A stretch of 64,000 nt of DNA from Chaetomium olivaceum (lineage: Eukaryota > Ascomycota > Sordariomycetes > Sordariales > Chaetomiaceae): positions 1,054,001 to 1,118,000 of the forward strand of contig JAYWVB010000004.1 in NCBI GenBank assembly GCA_039881045.1. Direction: 5' to 3'. Positions 44,901-57,090 of the stretch are shown one piece after another; positions within the stretch are counted from its first letter, which is position 1; every line of letters starts with the position of its first letter. The notes under the pieces are model-generated. The model was not told the DNA's origin, made no database searches, and saw only the letters and a program-made list of their open reading frames with translations. A program made the translations under genes and the position numbers.

Positions 44901-45905
44901 TTCCGGGCTTGACAAGGCCGTGGAACAAGATGATGAAACAAGCGGAGGCTCTAGTGACGACGAACCTGTCGGGGACCAGGATGATGATGACGAGTCGGGC
45001 TCTGAGGACGGGGAGGTGGAGGTCGAGGCAAGCACTACGCCCAATATTAACCTTGACAGCGGCCGCTAACCGGGTTCGAATCGTATAGGACCCTGACCAG
45101 GATGCATCCTACAATGCGAGCGACTCTGAGGAGGAGGCCATTGTTGTTACTAGGGAGGAAGAACAGATTGACCCTGAAGACGAAGCTGATTTCGACCGCG
45201 AGTATGCCAAAATCATGGCCGAAAGCGCCGAGACGCGCAAGTTCCAGCCGAAGCAACAAGTCGACATCCCCCTTCCCATCCGGGCCAAAGCCCGAGAAGC
45301 CACGAGCGGCAGTGAGACTGCTGAAAGCGGGCCCGGCACGCCGGGCGGTACAATGGCCTTCTCGCTACTGACGAAGAGAGGAAATCGCCAACAGGTGAGC
45401 CGGGTGTATTGGTCTGTTGAGATTATGCGGTAGCTAAACATTCTAGACCCGGACGGTTGAATTGCCCTCGGACTCTAACTTTGCCGTGGCCATGATCAAC
45501 CAGCGGCAAGTAGCGAAGGAAGAGCAACAGCGCATCAAGAACCTGGTGCTGAATTACGATCTTCGGGAAAACGAAGAACAGGATGGTGAAGAGCACACGA
45601 ACTCCTACAAGTCAGACATCAATATTCATCACATTTCCGCAGGGAACGAGAAAGCGCCAGCCCATCATCACCACAACCGGCTCGACCCTCGTTTGGGCAA
45701 GGACCGCGGACAGCGGGTCCGCAAGCTCCAACTCAGCGACGTTGACTGGTATGATAACCCCGGAAACAACCCCTTACACGAGCGAGGGCAAGTGCCCTAT
45801 GATGCCCAGGGACGTCCCAAAGGATTAAACCAGGGTTACCGGCGACGCAACATATGGCAACCACCCGTCCGTCATATGGCTGTGAAGCAAGAAGAGCATG
45901 ACTAG
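41970..45905 (+). CDS. nmd2: Nonsense-mediated decay factor Nmd2/Upf2
   Basis: Seven exons (41970-41988, 42043-42087, 42154-44192, 44248-44539, 44594-45027, 45089-45394, 45447-45905) give 1197 residues without a frame break. It starts MDRARRHELRELNERAWNGE; then KKNTAFIKRLRTAI opens the first MIF4G domain, NRLVKALTDVPKGRGDLLPC the second and VVSVLHKVFSKPGKVKFGNI the third. The third domain contains YLGELYNYRMLEHPVIFDV and the conserved GGPPIPGRINPFDQPDDYFR and binds Upf3 in the family. A long acidic tract follows (DDEPVGDQDDDDESGSEDGE), then the Upf1-binding C-terminal part with NFAVAMINQRQVAKEEQQRI. Upf2 bridges Upf1 and Upf3 on mRNAs with premature stops. The intron at 45028-45088 starts with GCAAGC, a GC-AG intron: with it the acidic tail continues into DPDQDASYNASDSEEE, and without it a stop arises. 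Confidence 0.95.
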
Positions 45906-48900
45906 CACCTCATCGCATGCCTCTTGCCCCGGGCAGACGTCAAGAGACGGGCTCTAGTAAATCGCAGCAGAACAAGCCCATCGATTTACATACAAGGTTT
46001 CTGACAAAGCCGCATTCGGCGGCGCATTCTAGGACTTGATACCGAGTAACCGGCGATACTTCCGATCATATGGAATCACACACCAGCGGCAACGATCCCG
46101 ATGTCTTCGATACTCGTTACCAAGGCAGCAGTGCAACTCTGTCCGAGGTGGCCTGCTTTAGCCGACCTGCGGTACAGAGTCGTTTGACTAGAAGCTCACC
46201 GGCTCCCTGTCATTTCGTCACCGATCAGATCCAGCCGGCCTATCGGTGGCGAACTTTGCCGAGTTACGGACGGTCAAGAGCGTTGCCGATGGCGGGTGAA
46301 CCTTCCAGCACATGCCGGACGGGGTTCTCATGCGGCGAAGATCAGGCGGACTATATTTAGACAACTACCGCCCCGGCCGGTCCACCTGTCCCGCCGCCGA
46401 TCGCACGTCAAGATTCACCTGTTAGAGGAGCCGCAGCCAGCGATGTCTGGGGTCGTCGCGGAGAAAAGGGGGCTCGTTGCGTCTCCACACCCAGCGCGGC
46501 CTGTCGGGCTGGCAGAGAATAGTTTGCTACCAAGCGAGAGACAGCAAGACAGAGATAGCTTGCATACACAACAGATTGCAAATTTTCATATGGTTTTCTT
46601 TTACCTCTGAGGTTTCGTGTTCGGTGGGGATGGGATCGACACGGCCGATGCAGTGTGACGATAGGGAATGAACGGTGCGCTTCGTGACATTCATCGCGAA
46701 CCAACCAACAAACAGCTGCAACTCCAACGACGGAGCGACGGTGTTGCACGTGTGCCCAAGGTACGATATATGCCTTTGCCGCTTCTTTCTCGTCCGAAAG
46801 GAGAGATCCCCCGAGCCGCCATGTTTATTACCAGCAGCGCGCTGATTATATTCCCGCACTCCCGCGAAGTGCTGACGCACGCATTCCTACCGCGGGATTG
46901 ATCTCGCTTCGCTGCTGTGTAATAACTCCCTGGGTAGTCAGGTAGGTGAACTGGTTTTTGTTCTTTTTTTTCTTTCCCACACTACCACACTGCACAGCAC
47001 AGCACAGTCCCGTCCAAAGCCGAGCTCGGTATAACTACATAGGTCCTCAGCACCGAACCGCCCCCCCCCCCCGCCCCAACCACCAAACACATCGGCAGCT
47101 GCTGCTGCTGACTGCTACGCTGGCGTGGTACCGTGTGGTTAAGTCCGGTGCCTTGCTTCGCCAGGGGGGGTTGAGACCCACCCGGGAGATCTCCCGCCCC
47201 TGTTTGCCTGGCTGGCTGGTTGACACACCACTTCCTTCGTCCCCGATCGACGCGATGATGGGGCCTTGCTTGCCGAACTTGGCCTTGTTTTCTTTTCTCT
47301 CTGCGCCCGAGTGGTCCGCTCGGGAGTCGGAATGCTAGTGTGGCCGGGGGTGGAAGTTAGGCGACTGTGTGCCGCCCGCCGCCCCCCCACACGCTAGACG
47401 AGTTAGCCGGACGTATGTATGTACATACATACCAAGCATGCAGTGGCGGGCTCGGCAGATCTTGTTTCTTCGTCGTTTGTTTTGTTCTGTTGGTTTCTTT
47501 TTTTGGTTTCTGGGTGTGTTGTTTGGGGGGTTGTCTGCGCCGGGTGGTATGCAGTAGATCTGGCCGGATGGATGGATAGTTTGGTTGGGTTTGTCTGGGT
47601 CCGGCTCGATCGGGATGGTATCACAAAGATTCAACAGATTTCGCTCTCGGTTTTTGAATGGTAGGCTATGGTGTCGTCGCTTTGGTGACGCTCAGCTGTC
47701 TCTGCAGCACGACATCGGGGGGACCGCTCGGGATTCAGCTCGTGGGCTGGTTAATTTGCTGCCGTGAGGCGCCATCCAAAGAAGCCGCCTCGCCTCGACT
47801 CAAACTCAACATTCTAGAACTTCGGCTCGATCATTTTGAGCTCGGTTCGGGGATGTGTCTCCCTTTCCTTGTCAGAGTTTGTGAGGCCTATTTCTTAGGC
47901 GGTACAGGAGAGCAAGTGCTTTCTGTTTCTTCTTCAAGTTACACAGACTATTGACTTTACCGGGGAATATCCCGGGAGAATCATGCCTGAACATATGTTT
48001 CAACCCATTCCTTCGGGAAAACAGCAAACGGTGACAACACCCAGGTGTTTGGGTTTGCCAACATGCAGCTGAACTTTCTAGGTCTGCGCGAGGCGTGCAG
48101 TGCAGGACGAATGGCCATATCCCGACCACTCGCATCCAGCTCATGTCGTCTCTCGGCCCTTCTTAAGGCGAACGTGGTATGGTGCGTCCCCTATCCAGGT
48201 CCAGAACCTAGAACAGAAGCGTACTAGATGGCTACACAACATGAGCCTGGATAGAAAATGCTACTTCGGTCATTGCGCACCAGTCTGGCGAGAGAGAACC
48301 CCAGCGTGGAAGCGGGATGGGCTGTGGTGAGAAGAGCGTTGCCTTGCAAAAAGAAGCAGCCGGCTAAAGTGTGTTCATTTGCAGATATTATATTGATGTC
48401 TCTGCCGTCTGGCCCACTGCCCCTGCACCCCATACATCGGCTGGCCGACCGGATGCTGCAGAGTCTTTTCAACAAAAGTGTTGGATGATCGGCGCTGTCG
48501 TGGCCCTGTAGCCATTGGTCTGGGTCTGGATCTGTTTGGGTCCGGGGTCAGGTGTGGTTGCGGAAATGGTAGAGGTCATTATCCTACCGGCTGCCTTACT
48601 TTCCAGCTTCCCCGGTTACTGCTCCCTCCCATCGACCTACACAGTACTTATTGCCCTTGTCCCTCCTCCGTCTCATGCCTCGCTGGGCAGAGCATCTCCG
48701 GTCGCACAGCACAGCCCGGGCGCGAGTCCGCCGGTTTCCTGGCATCGAACATACGGCCCTTGCCGGACTGTTTTTCTGATACGAAAAGGGGGGTCGGCCT
48801 CTCCCGCGGCCCAGGGCCTGGAAATCGGCTGGTCGACGGCGCTGCAGGTAGCCGTTCGCTTGTGCACCTATCCGTCGACCGCTCCTTTACGGAGACCCGC

Positions 48901-49104
48901 GCCGCTAGACACCTCACATTTCAGTTTGCAGACCGGCTTTCCTCTCTCTGTCTGGTTAGTGTGTTGTGTGGCCTGTGGCTTGGCTTCTCGCCGCCGTTCG
49001 TTTTTTATTGTCGCCGTCCTCCCGGAACTGCCGCCGTTTGAGGGTGAACAGATACTTTCGTTTTAAGACGCTCGTTTGTTCGATCACTGGTTCACTACTC
49101 CAAA
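45906..49104. other. Long intergenic region before the chitin synthase gene
   Basis: About 3.2 kb. Overlapping frames of up to 187 codons at 48478-49066 lie in two frames at once, have no recognisable domain, and are best read as GC-rich leader. A poly-C tract is at 47061-47074, a GTATGTACATAC palindrome at 47417-47428, and T-rich stretches near 47460-47520. The right part should be the promoter and long 5' leader of the chitin synthase gene. Confidence 0.55.
47417..47428. repeat. Perfect 12-bp palindrome GTATGTACATAC, copy 3
   Basis: Third exact copy in the window, inside acgtatgtatgtacatacatacc at 47411-47433. Shares the flanking acgtatgta with the copy at 7216. Confidence 0.7.
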
Positions 49105-52070
49105 ATGGCGGGGGACGTTGAGCAGTTATGGCCGGTCAAGGATGTAAGTGACTCAACCTGCGTGCCGTGTACAAGATGAGGAGTTGACTCGCGGGTAGAT
49201 TGTCTACACCTCCATCGTGGGCGTGGTGATGTTGATGGCGTTGCTCGAGTGGTTCCTCTGGATAGCCGCCTTCCTTTATTGCTTATGGAAGGTGTTTGTC
49301 AAAGCCGAACACTGGACAGTCCGGGTACTGGCAGTATGTGTAGGCGTTGCGTTTACACTGCTTAGGTCTGTACCAACCCCAGGCTTTGGCTGTGGTTCAT
49401 AACTAACGCATTGCAGAGCCATATTCTTGCCTATCATGGTGGTGACGCTGCCACTCCCAAGCGCCATTGCCCGCGTTTGGCCTGAGTTTATGGTTTCGTT
49501 TCTCCAGTGGTTTGCTTTCTGGAGCTTTGCTGGTCTCTTGACCATCCCCTGGTTATTTTGCGTTTACCAGCTCGTCACACATCAACTCGGGCGGACGAAG
49601 CGTATCAAGCAGGTCCTCGACGAGGTGTCCGCTCCAAAGGTCGTCATTGTCATGCCTTGCTACAAAGAAGAGCCCGACGTACTTGTAGCCGCCGTCAACT
49701 CGGTCGTTGACTGTGATTACCCGCCTTCCTGCATCCACGTTTTTCTCTCTTTCGACGGTGACCAGGAAGACGAGCTGTATCTCAACACCATTGAGAAACT
49801 GGGGGTGCCCCTGACTCTTGAGTCATATCCAAAGAGTATCGACGTAACCTACAAAGCGGCCCGGATCACGGTCTCCCGGTTTCCCCATGGCGGAAAGAGA
49901 CATTGCCAAAAGATGACCTTCAAGCTCATCGACAAGGTCTACCAAGAGTATCTGCGGAGGAACGACAACTTGTTCATTCTCTTTATCGACTCGGACTGTA
50001 TCCTGGATAAAGTTTGCCTGCAGAACTTTGTGTACGACATGGAGTTGAGCCCGGGCAACAGGCGGGACATGCTGGCCATGACGGGCGTTATCACGTCAAC
50101 CACAAGGAAACACAGCGTCATCACGCTTCTCCAAGACATGGAGTACATCCACGGCCAGCTTTTTGAACGCACGGTCGAATCCGGGTGCGGTTCTGTGACT
50201 TGTCTGCCCGGCGCCCTGACGATGCTCCGGTTCTCAGCCTTCCGGCGCATGGCCAAGTACTACTTTGCCGACAAAGCCGAGCAATGCGAGGACCTCTTCG
50301 ACTTTGCAAAGGGCCACCTGGGAGAGGACCGATGGCTAACCCATTTGTTCATGATCGGGGCCAAGAAGCGGTACCAGATTCAGATGTGCACGTCTGCCTT
50401 TTGCAAAACCGAGGCCGTCCAGACGATGGCGTCGCTCATCAAGCAGCGCCGCCGGTGGTTTCTAGGGTTTATCACCAACGAAGTCTGCATGTTGACTGAC
50501 TGGCGGCTGTGGAAACGGTACCCGATTCTCGTGCTCGTCCGGTTCATGCAGAACACGATCCGAACTACGGCCCTGCTCTTCTTCATCATGGTTCTGGCGC
50601 TGATGACGACTTCCAAGGGGGTCAACGACCTCCCCGTCGGCTTCATCGCCATCTCGCTGGGGCTGAACTGGATGCTCATGATCTACTTTGGCGCCAAGCT
50701 CCGCCGCTTCAAGATCTGGCTCTACCCCCTCATGTTCGTGCTCAACCCCTTCTTCAACTGGTACTACATGGTCTACGGCATTTTCACGGCGGGACAGCGT
50801 ACCTGGGGCGGCCCACGCGCAGACGCTGCCACGGCCGACGGGCAGACGACTGCGCAAGAAGCCATCGAAAAAGCCGAAGAGGCCGGCGATGACCTCAACA
50901 TCGTGCCGGAGTCCTTCATCCCCGCGGCGCAGGAACGCGCAGCGCTAGACCTCGTAGCGGACCAAGACGACGACGAGGACGGCCACAAGGAGGGCGCCAC
51001 CAAAAAGAAGAAGAGGAGCAAAAAGAGCAGGAGAAAGCCCACCGCGGCCACCGCCGGCAGCGGCAACAGCACGGGCGTGCTCCTCCTCCCACCCGACAAA
51101 GTCGACGGCCGCTTCGCCGCCCCGGAACGCACCCCATCAGGATGGTACCAACACCCCGACGACTCGGTCTTCACCCTCCCCTCCCCCTCCCTCCCACCAC
51201 ACATTCGGCACCTCCCCCATCACAGACGCCAACACCAAATTCAACCGCGCCATCCCTCTGCACAACACCACCGCCCGAAACCATCCCAGCCATCACTCAC
51301 CTCACCCCCACAACACCAGCACCGCACCTGGGCACAACAACCAGCGCGACTCGTTCGACTCGGCCTTCTCCACGCACACCTCGGGCAACATGTCGGTCTA
51401 CATGCCGCGGCGCGTCGAGAGCATCATGGGCGACGAGGACCGCCGCAAGTATGAGCTGGCGCAGGCCAGCCACATCAGCAGCATGCTGGCGCGCGCGGGC
51501 GAGGGGTCGCGGGTGTGGCGCGGCGTACACCATGCTCAACCACAGAATGGTGGGTTGCAGCAGGGGGGGTATGTGGTGGGCGTGGTGGGGGATGGGGATG
51601 CGGGGAGTGGGAGTGCGAACGTGAGCGGCACGCCGACGAGGGCTTCGACGCCGGGACCTGGTGTTGGGGTGGGAGAGGAAGGGAGGAGGCCAGTTGGGGG
51701 TGGGAGGATGGGGAGCTATGAGAGCGCGAGTGCGAGTGCGAGTGCTAGTGCTGGGTCCGGGGGCGGGGGCTTTGAGGGCTCGCAGCAACAGCAACAGCAG
51801 CAGCAGCAGCAGTATCAGCAGGGGGGCGCGGTTGATTTGTTGAATGGGAGTGTTGCTGGCGCTGGGGGTAGGCAGCCGCTTGTTCCGCCGCCTCCTCCGG
51901 CTCAGGCCACGGGGTCGAGGTCTGGGAGGAGTCCGCTTGGGAGGGCTAGCTGGACACGTCCGGTTACAAGGGATGAGGTTGAGGCGGAGATGGATGACTC
52001 TCATGCTTATGGGCAGGCTGAGGATAGTTGGTCTTCGTCGAGGGATGGCCAAGGGAAGAGGGGGAGGTAG
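49105..52070 (+). CDS. Chitin synthase, probably class VI, one frame break near the C-terminus
   Basis: Three exons, 49105-49143, 49199-49365 and 49417-52070, give about 950 residues if one extra base near 51172-51203 is discounted. Two N-terminal hydrophobic segments lead to the GT2 catalytic core: VVIVMPCYKEEPDVLVAAVN, FLSFDGDQEDE, the metal-binding FIDSDCILDK, CLPGALTMLRFSAFRRM, the acceptor-site LGEDRWLTHLF and the product-site QRRRWFLGFITNEVCML. Four or so membrane segments follow. There is no myosin-motor or cytochrome-b5 domain, so it is not class V or VII; size and motif wording suit class VI (Neurospora CHS-7 type). The role is UDP-GlcNAc polymerisation at the plasma membrane. The C-terminal 270 residues are Lys-, Gly-, Ser- and Gln-rich. 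The break lies between DDSVFTLPSPSLP and TFGTSPITDANTKF, outside the catalytic core. No intron fits there in phase. Confidence 0.88.
51785..51821. repeat. Coding CAG-type repeat, poly-Gln
   Basis: A run of CAA/CAG codons encodes about ten Gln in the disordered tail of the chitin synthase. Such tracts vary in length between strains. Confidence 0.8.
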
Positions 52071-53687
52071 TTGCATGAAGGGAAAAAGGGGGGAGGGACA
52101 GGTGTTGAAGAGTTGATTTGTTACTGGTTAACGGTTGCATCTTTTTGCATTTTAGTGAGACAGGAACGGTGGTTAACATTCATATAAATTGTTGTTTAGA
52201 GAAGGCAGATACCATATGGCACAAATATGCAGTTACAGTTTAACCCTTATTTTTGTTCGTTTGTTAGTTTAGCATTCGTGATTGTGGTTATCGTTTGTTA
52301 GTGTTAGTTGGTCATCGTGATAAATGGTTATGGTCAAAGTAAACAAAGACACGCGGTGACCAAGCTATACACAGGAAGCGGTTTGTCTATAAGTCACTGT
52401 TTCAAATTTGCAATGCTGACAACAGCAACTCTCCCCTGCCCAGCCTCGAGCGACCCCCGAAAGAAGCTTTCCCTGGCTGCACGGTGGAAGTCCTGAGTCG
52501 CACAAAAGTCCTAGGTGCCTTTTGGCTGGCAATCATTACGTATTGGAGTCCGAAACCCGTGGGTCCTTGAGGCTGGGCATGACAAAAAGGAACGAAAATG
52601 GTGCAATTGGGCACGGCATCTGGAAAACCAGATGTTCTCGTTGGTCCGGATGGTCCGAGAAAAGCTGTTTTGTTCATTATGTTGGGCATCCATGCGGGTT
52701 GAATTTGAGTAATGTGTGTAATTCTGCCGAAATGGTCGGTTGTGTGTTGATTGATGATAGCTAGGCAAGGTATGATGTGCCTCAGATCGGAAATCCAGGT
52801 TAGTTGAAAATAACACCACGAGTGCCTGTCTCGTTGTTGGACTCGGGCTGGAATGAATGGCAATGGCGGGGCATTTCACAGTTCAAAAAAATAAAATGCG
52901 GAGGGGCTGTGCTTGGCGGCGTGTCAGCGGTGTGTGGTGGTCGTTGGCGGCAAACTGTTCAAGGTGGGGTGATAGGAACACACTCTGGCGTGTAACAATT
53001 GATAAGCTTATCGAAGTGATGTTGGCGCTTGCCCCTCGACTTGGCAAGAACGGGCTTGAAGGTGACAAGGCAACACCAAACACCAAAACACTGCCATCTG
53101 CTCCCGACAAAAGACCTTTGAAACTAGATATGTAGTTGAAGATAAAAATAAAGATAAAAACACTGGTGCATATTTGGTTAGCCCTTTCATTCAAAATGTC
53201 TATCTTCAGATTATCCGCGTGAAGGAACACATCAAAACTGTTGTTTTTCTTTTCGAGTGGCTGCGAGTTCTCTCCTGCCGTCCCAAGCCAATCTCGAAGC
53301 TTCTCCCAGGTTCTGGCATGTCTTGGCTTTGACCCTGACACCCTGGTGCGGGGCTAAATTCCGCCCCATAAGGCCCCATGGAGGGGAAACCCGCCCTCGA
53401 AGCACAGCAGAGTCGGGCACCTAGGTCTGATTTTTTTCTGCTTTTACCTGTTTTGCCTGCCAACTGCACTTCTAGCGATACTAGATTCCCTTTTCTGCAC
53501 CATATACACCCTCTCTCGGACCCTGCAGCTGTGCAGACCAACAACTCGAGCCACATACATCGACACTTAACTCAGCTGGTGAGCGCTTCTCCTCCATCGA
53601 CTTGCGAATTTTGCCCACTACTCGTTTCTCGATCGATTTGTTTACACAATACCCGCTTCTGCTAGTGCCACTCACTTTCCGCCCAAC
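52071..53687. other. Intergenic region between chitin synthase and hsp88
   Basis: About 1.6 kb, AT-richer than the flanking genes. No supported gene. It ends with the hsp88 promoter, where a CCAAT at about 53288 and a heat-shock-element-like motif at 53295 occur. Confidence 0.55.
53295..53304. promoter_or_regulatory. Heat-shock-element-like core (cGAAgcTTCt) upstream of hsp88
   Basis: One inverted pair of nGAAn units, with a further TTC nine bases on, about 385 bp before the hsp88 ATG. Position and target gene suit an Hsf1 site. A full three-unit element is not perfect, so confidence is limited. Confidence 0.35.
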
Positions 53688-56347
53688 ATGAGTGTCGTCG
53701 GTAAGTTACGCGATTTCTCCATCATTGTTGTCGAAAGGATACAATACTGACTTGCAATGTGTTTCTTAGGTGTCGATTTCGGTTCTCTCAACACCGTCGT
53801 CGCCGTCGCGAGGAATCGGGGTGTCGATGTGGTACGTCAAATTCCCCCGCTGCCGCCTTCATCATATCTTGCGATACCTTATCGGGCTATGCGCCTGATA
53901 TACACCCACGTGGAAAGCAGTCAAGAGAGGCATACATGCTAACCATGCGGCCCTGTAGATCACCAATGAAGTCTCCAACCGGGCAACTCCGTAAGTATCG
54001 CCAACCCTCCCTCTCGAAACCCAACACCATGGCCGACGCCTAACATTGGATACCTAGGTCCCTCGTCGGCTTCGGACCCAAGTCTCGCTACCTCGGCGAG
54101 GCTGCAAAGACACAAGAGATCTCCAACCTCAAAAACACCGTTGGGAGCCTAAAGCGCCTTATCGGACGCTCGCTCAAGGACCCCGATGTTCAGATTGAGC
54201 AGAAGTACGTGTCGGCGCAATTGGTCGAGATCAATGGCCAGGTCGGCGCTGAGGTCCAGTACCTCGGCCAGAAGGAGCAGTTTACCGCGACACAACTAGT
54301 GGCCATGTTCTTCAGCAAGATCAGGCAGACTACCGCCGCCGAGATCAAGCTCCCCGTCCAGGAACTGGTCATGAGCGTGCCCACATGGTTCACTGACGCC
54401 CAGCGCCGCGCCATCATCGATGCCGCCGAGATCGCTGGCCTCAGGCTGCTACGCCTCATCAATGACACAACCGCCGCCGCGCTCGGCTACGGCATCACCA
54501 AGCTGGACTTGCCAGCCGCCGATGAGAAGCCCCGCCGGGTCGCCTTCGTCGACGTTGGTTACAGTGACTACAGCTGCTCCATCGTCGAGTTCAAGAAGGG
54601 AGAGCTCGCTGTCAAGGGCAATGCCTACGACCGCCACCTCGGTGGCCGCGACTTCGACCGTGCCCTTGTCGAGCACCTGCAGAAGGAGTTCCTCGGCAAG
54701 TACAAGATCGATATCTTCAACAACCCCAAGGCCCTGACCCGTGTCTACGCCGCCGCTGAGAAGCTCAAGAAGGTACTGTCTGCCAACCAGCAGGCGCCCC
54801 TGAACATCGAGTCTCTCATGAACGACATCGATGTCCGTGCTATGATTACGCGCCAGGAGTTCGAGGCCATGACTCAGCCCCTGATCGACCGCATCGATAT
54901 CATCCTGGAGCAGGCCCTCGCCGAGGCCAAGATCAACAAGGAGGACATTGACATCATCGAGGTCGTTGGCGGTGGTAGCCGTGTGCCCGCCATCAAGGAG
55001 CGCATTCAGAGCTACTTCAGCAAGCCGCTCTCCTTCACCCTGAACCAGGACGAGGCCATCGCCCGCGGCTGTGCTTTCAGCTGCGCCATCCTGTCCCCCA
55101 TCTTCAAGGTCCGCGATTTCGCCATCCAGGACATCATCAACTACCCGATCGAGTTCGCTTGGGAGAAGGATGCCGATATTCCGGATGAGGATACCAGTCT
55201 CACTGTCTTTAACAAGGGCAATGTGATGCCTTCTACGAAGATCCTCACTTTCTACCGCAAGCAGGCCTTCGACCTGGAAGCTAGGTACGCCAAGCCTGAG
55301 GGTCTTCCCGGAAAGGCCTCGCCGTTCATCGGCCGCTTCTCCGTCAAGGGAGTCAAGGCGACCGGCGGCCCGGAGGACTTCATGATCTGCAAGCTCAAGG
55401 CCCGCGTCAACATCCACGGCGTCTTGAATGTCGAGAGCGGCTACTATGTCGAGGACCAGGAGGTGGAGGAGGAGATCAAGGAGGAGGGTGATAAGAAGGA
55501 CGGCGATGTGAGTATTCTTATACAGTCTGGAAACGAGCCCTCATCGGTGGCCTCTGAGCAGATGGGCGCCCGCGAACCGGAGGAGACCTCCAAGAGGGAG
55601 CCGAAACGTCGCAAGACCGGGGCGCCTGTCTCTGGCGAACCCGAAGCCGTGATAATTGGTGAAGATACAAAGAACGACGAGCTGACCAGTGATTCATCGT
55701 ACAAGGCTATGGACACAGACGCCAAAGACGAGAAGCCCAAGACCCGGAAGGTCAAGAAGCAAGTCCGCAAGGGTGAGCTGCCCATCGTCAGCGCCACCCA
55801 CTCCCTCGAGGTCGCCACCAAGAACGCCGTGTCGGAGAGGGAAGCCGCCATGGTTATGGAGGACAAGCTGGTCGCCGACACCGAAGAGAAGAAGAACGAG
55901 CTCGAGACGTACATCTACGACCTCCGTAACAAGCTGGACGACCAATACGCCGACTTCGCCAGTGACGAGGAGAAGGAGAAGATCCGCGAGAAGCTCTCAG
56001 CATCTGAGGTACGTTCAGACGGCAGCCCCACTTGACAAGACCACGGCTAACAACAGTGATAGGACTGGCTCTACGACGAGGGCGAGGACGCCACCAAGGC
56101 TGTCTACGTTGCCAAGATGGACGAGATCCGCGCTTTGGCCGGCCCCGTCGTCCAGCGCCACTTCGACAAAGTCGAGGCCGACCGCCAGGCTCTCTTGGCC
56201 AGGCTGGAGGCTGAGCGGGCGAAGAAAGCCGCCGAGGCGGAGGCCCGCAAGGCTGCCGAGGGCGACAAGTCCCAAGACGCCAAGGACGAGGAGATGACGG
56301 ATGCTGACGCACCCAAGCCTGAGGTTGAGGAGGCCGGTGACCCGTAA
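53688..56347 (+). CDS. hsp88: Hsp88, Hsp110/Sse1-type nucleotide exchange factor for Hsp70
   Basis: Five exons (53688-53700, 53770-53831, 53959-53990, 54058-56008, 56063-56347) give 780 residues. The protein begins MSVVGVDFGSLNTVVAVARN and has the Hsp70-fold ATPase (NEVSNRATPSLVGFG, MSVPTWFTDAQRRAIIDAAE, LINDTTAAALGYG, EVVGGGSRVPAIKERI). The substrate-binding beta domain and a helical lid follow (NELETYIYDLRNKLDDQYADF), ending in an acidic Glu/Ala-rich tail. Sse1/Hsp110 proteins release ADP from cytosolic Hsp70. Within exon 4, 55508-55705 (198 nt) has a GTGAGT donor and ends in AAG, stays open in frame, and adds 66 residues to the linker. Without it the protein is 714 residues, close to the roughly 707 of Neurospora Hsp88. 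That stretch is therefore probably an intron, possibly a retained one. Confidence 0.95.
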
Positions 56348-57090
56348 AGGAAAGATAATACCTCCTAAAAGAACCTCGATTTAACGACTTTCGCCTCCCT
56401 TTTTTCTCTTTCTCTTCTTCCCGGATGCGGATGTGAGGGCGCCTAAAAGCCCTTCACGGGGCGGTCTTTTGATAGATGGGTCACATAGGAATACGAAGCG
56501 AAAGCATGTATTGGGCGTCTATGACGAGTTCTGTATGAAGAGTCGAGATACATGATGTGGAAAACGGGCCGAGACGAACAGCTGCATAACAGAGACAGAG
56601 CTTACGACAGAAACGCTTAGCCTTACAGTGAGAGAGGGGGACTGGTAGTAGAGCAGTTGCTTTTCACAGGAAGTTCTGGGCGAGGATTTAATTCAACCAA
56701 GACTGACGACCACCACTTCATTCCCATCTGCACCCTTGTCCTTTACAGCCTCTCTTTATGATTATCTGTGACAATGTACGCAAAAACACCACGACAAAAT
56801 GGCAAAGACATAGCGGTATTGATGCAATGCAGGGCCTAAAATGGTACAGCAATAAGAGTGAGGTAAAACTTGGCACCAGATCCCCCCATCCTCCACAACA
56901 GACTCAAGTCTGGAACAAATCCCCCCGGCTTTTTGTTTCTCCTTTTTGTCCCCCGTCCTTCCTTACCTTAACAACTATCATCAACCAACCGACCAACCGA
57001 CCAACCAGTCGTCAGTCAACCGCCCACCCCCTACCAATCCCTTACCAACCCCCCCCCCCCACCCGCTCAACCTCAACGCAACAACACAAT
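56348..57090. other. Convergent 3' intergenic region, hsp88 / eIF5B
   Basis: About 740 bp between two stop codons. Contains both 3' untranslated regions; C-rich tracts near 57049-57062. No gene seen. Confidence 0.55.

Noticed and set aside
48478..49066. Two overlapping plus-strand frames of 187 and 183 codons
   Set aside because: They overlap each other in different frames just upstream of the chitin synthase ATG and show no domain; read as leader sequence.
54449..55417. 322-codon open frame on the minus strand
   Set aside because: Antisense mirror of the hsp88 ATPase region; composition (Leu/Val/Asp/Glu-rich) is the complement of the Hsp70 codons and no domain is present.
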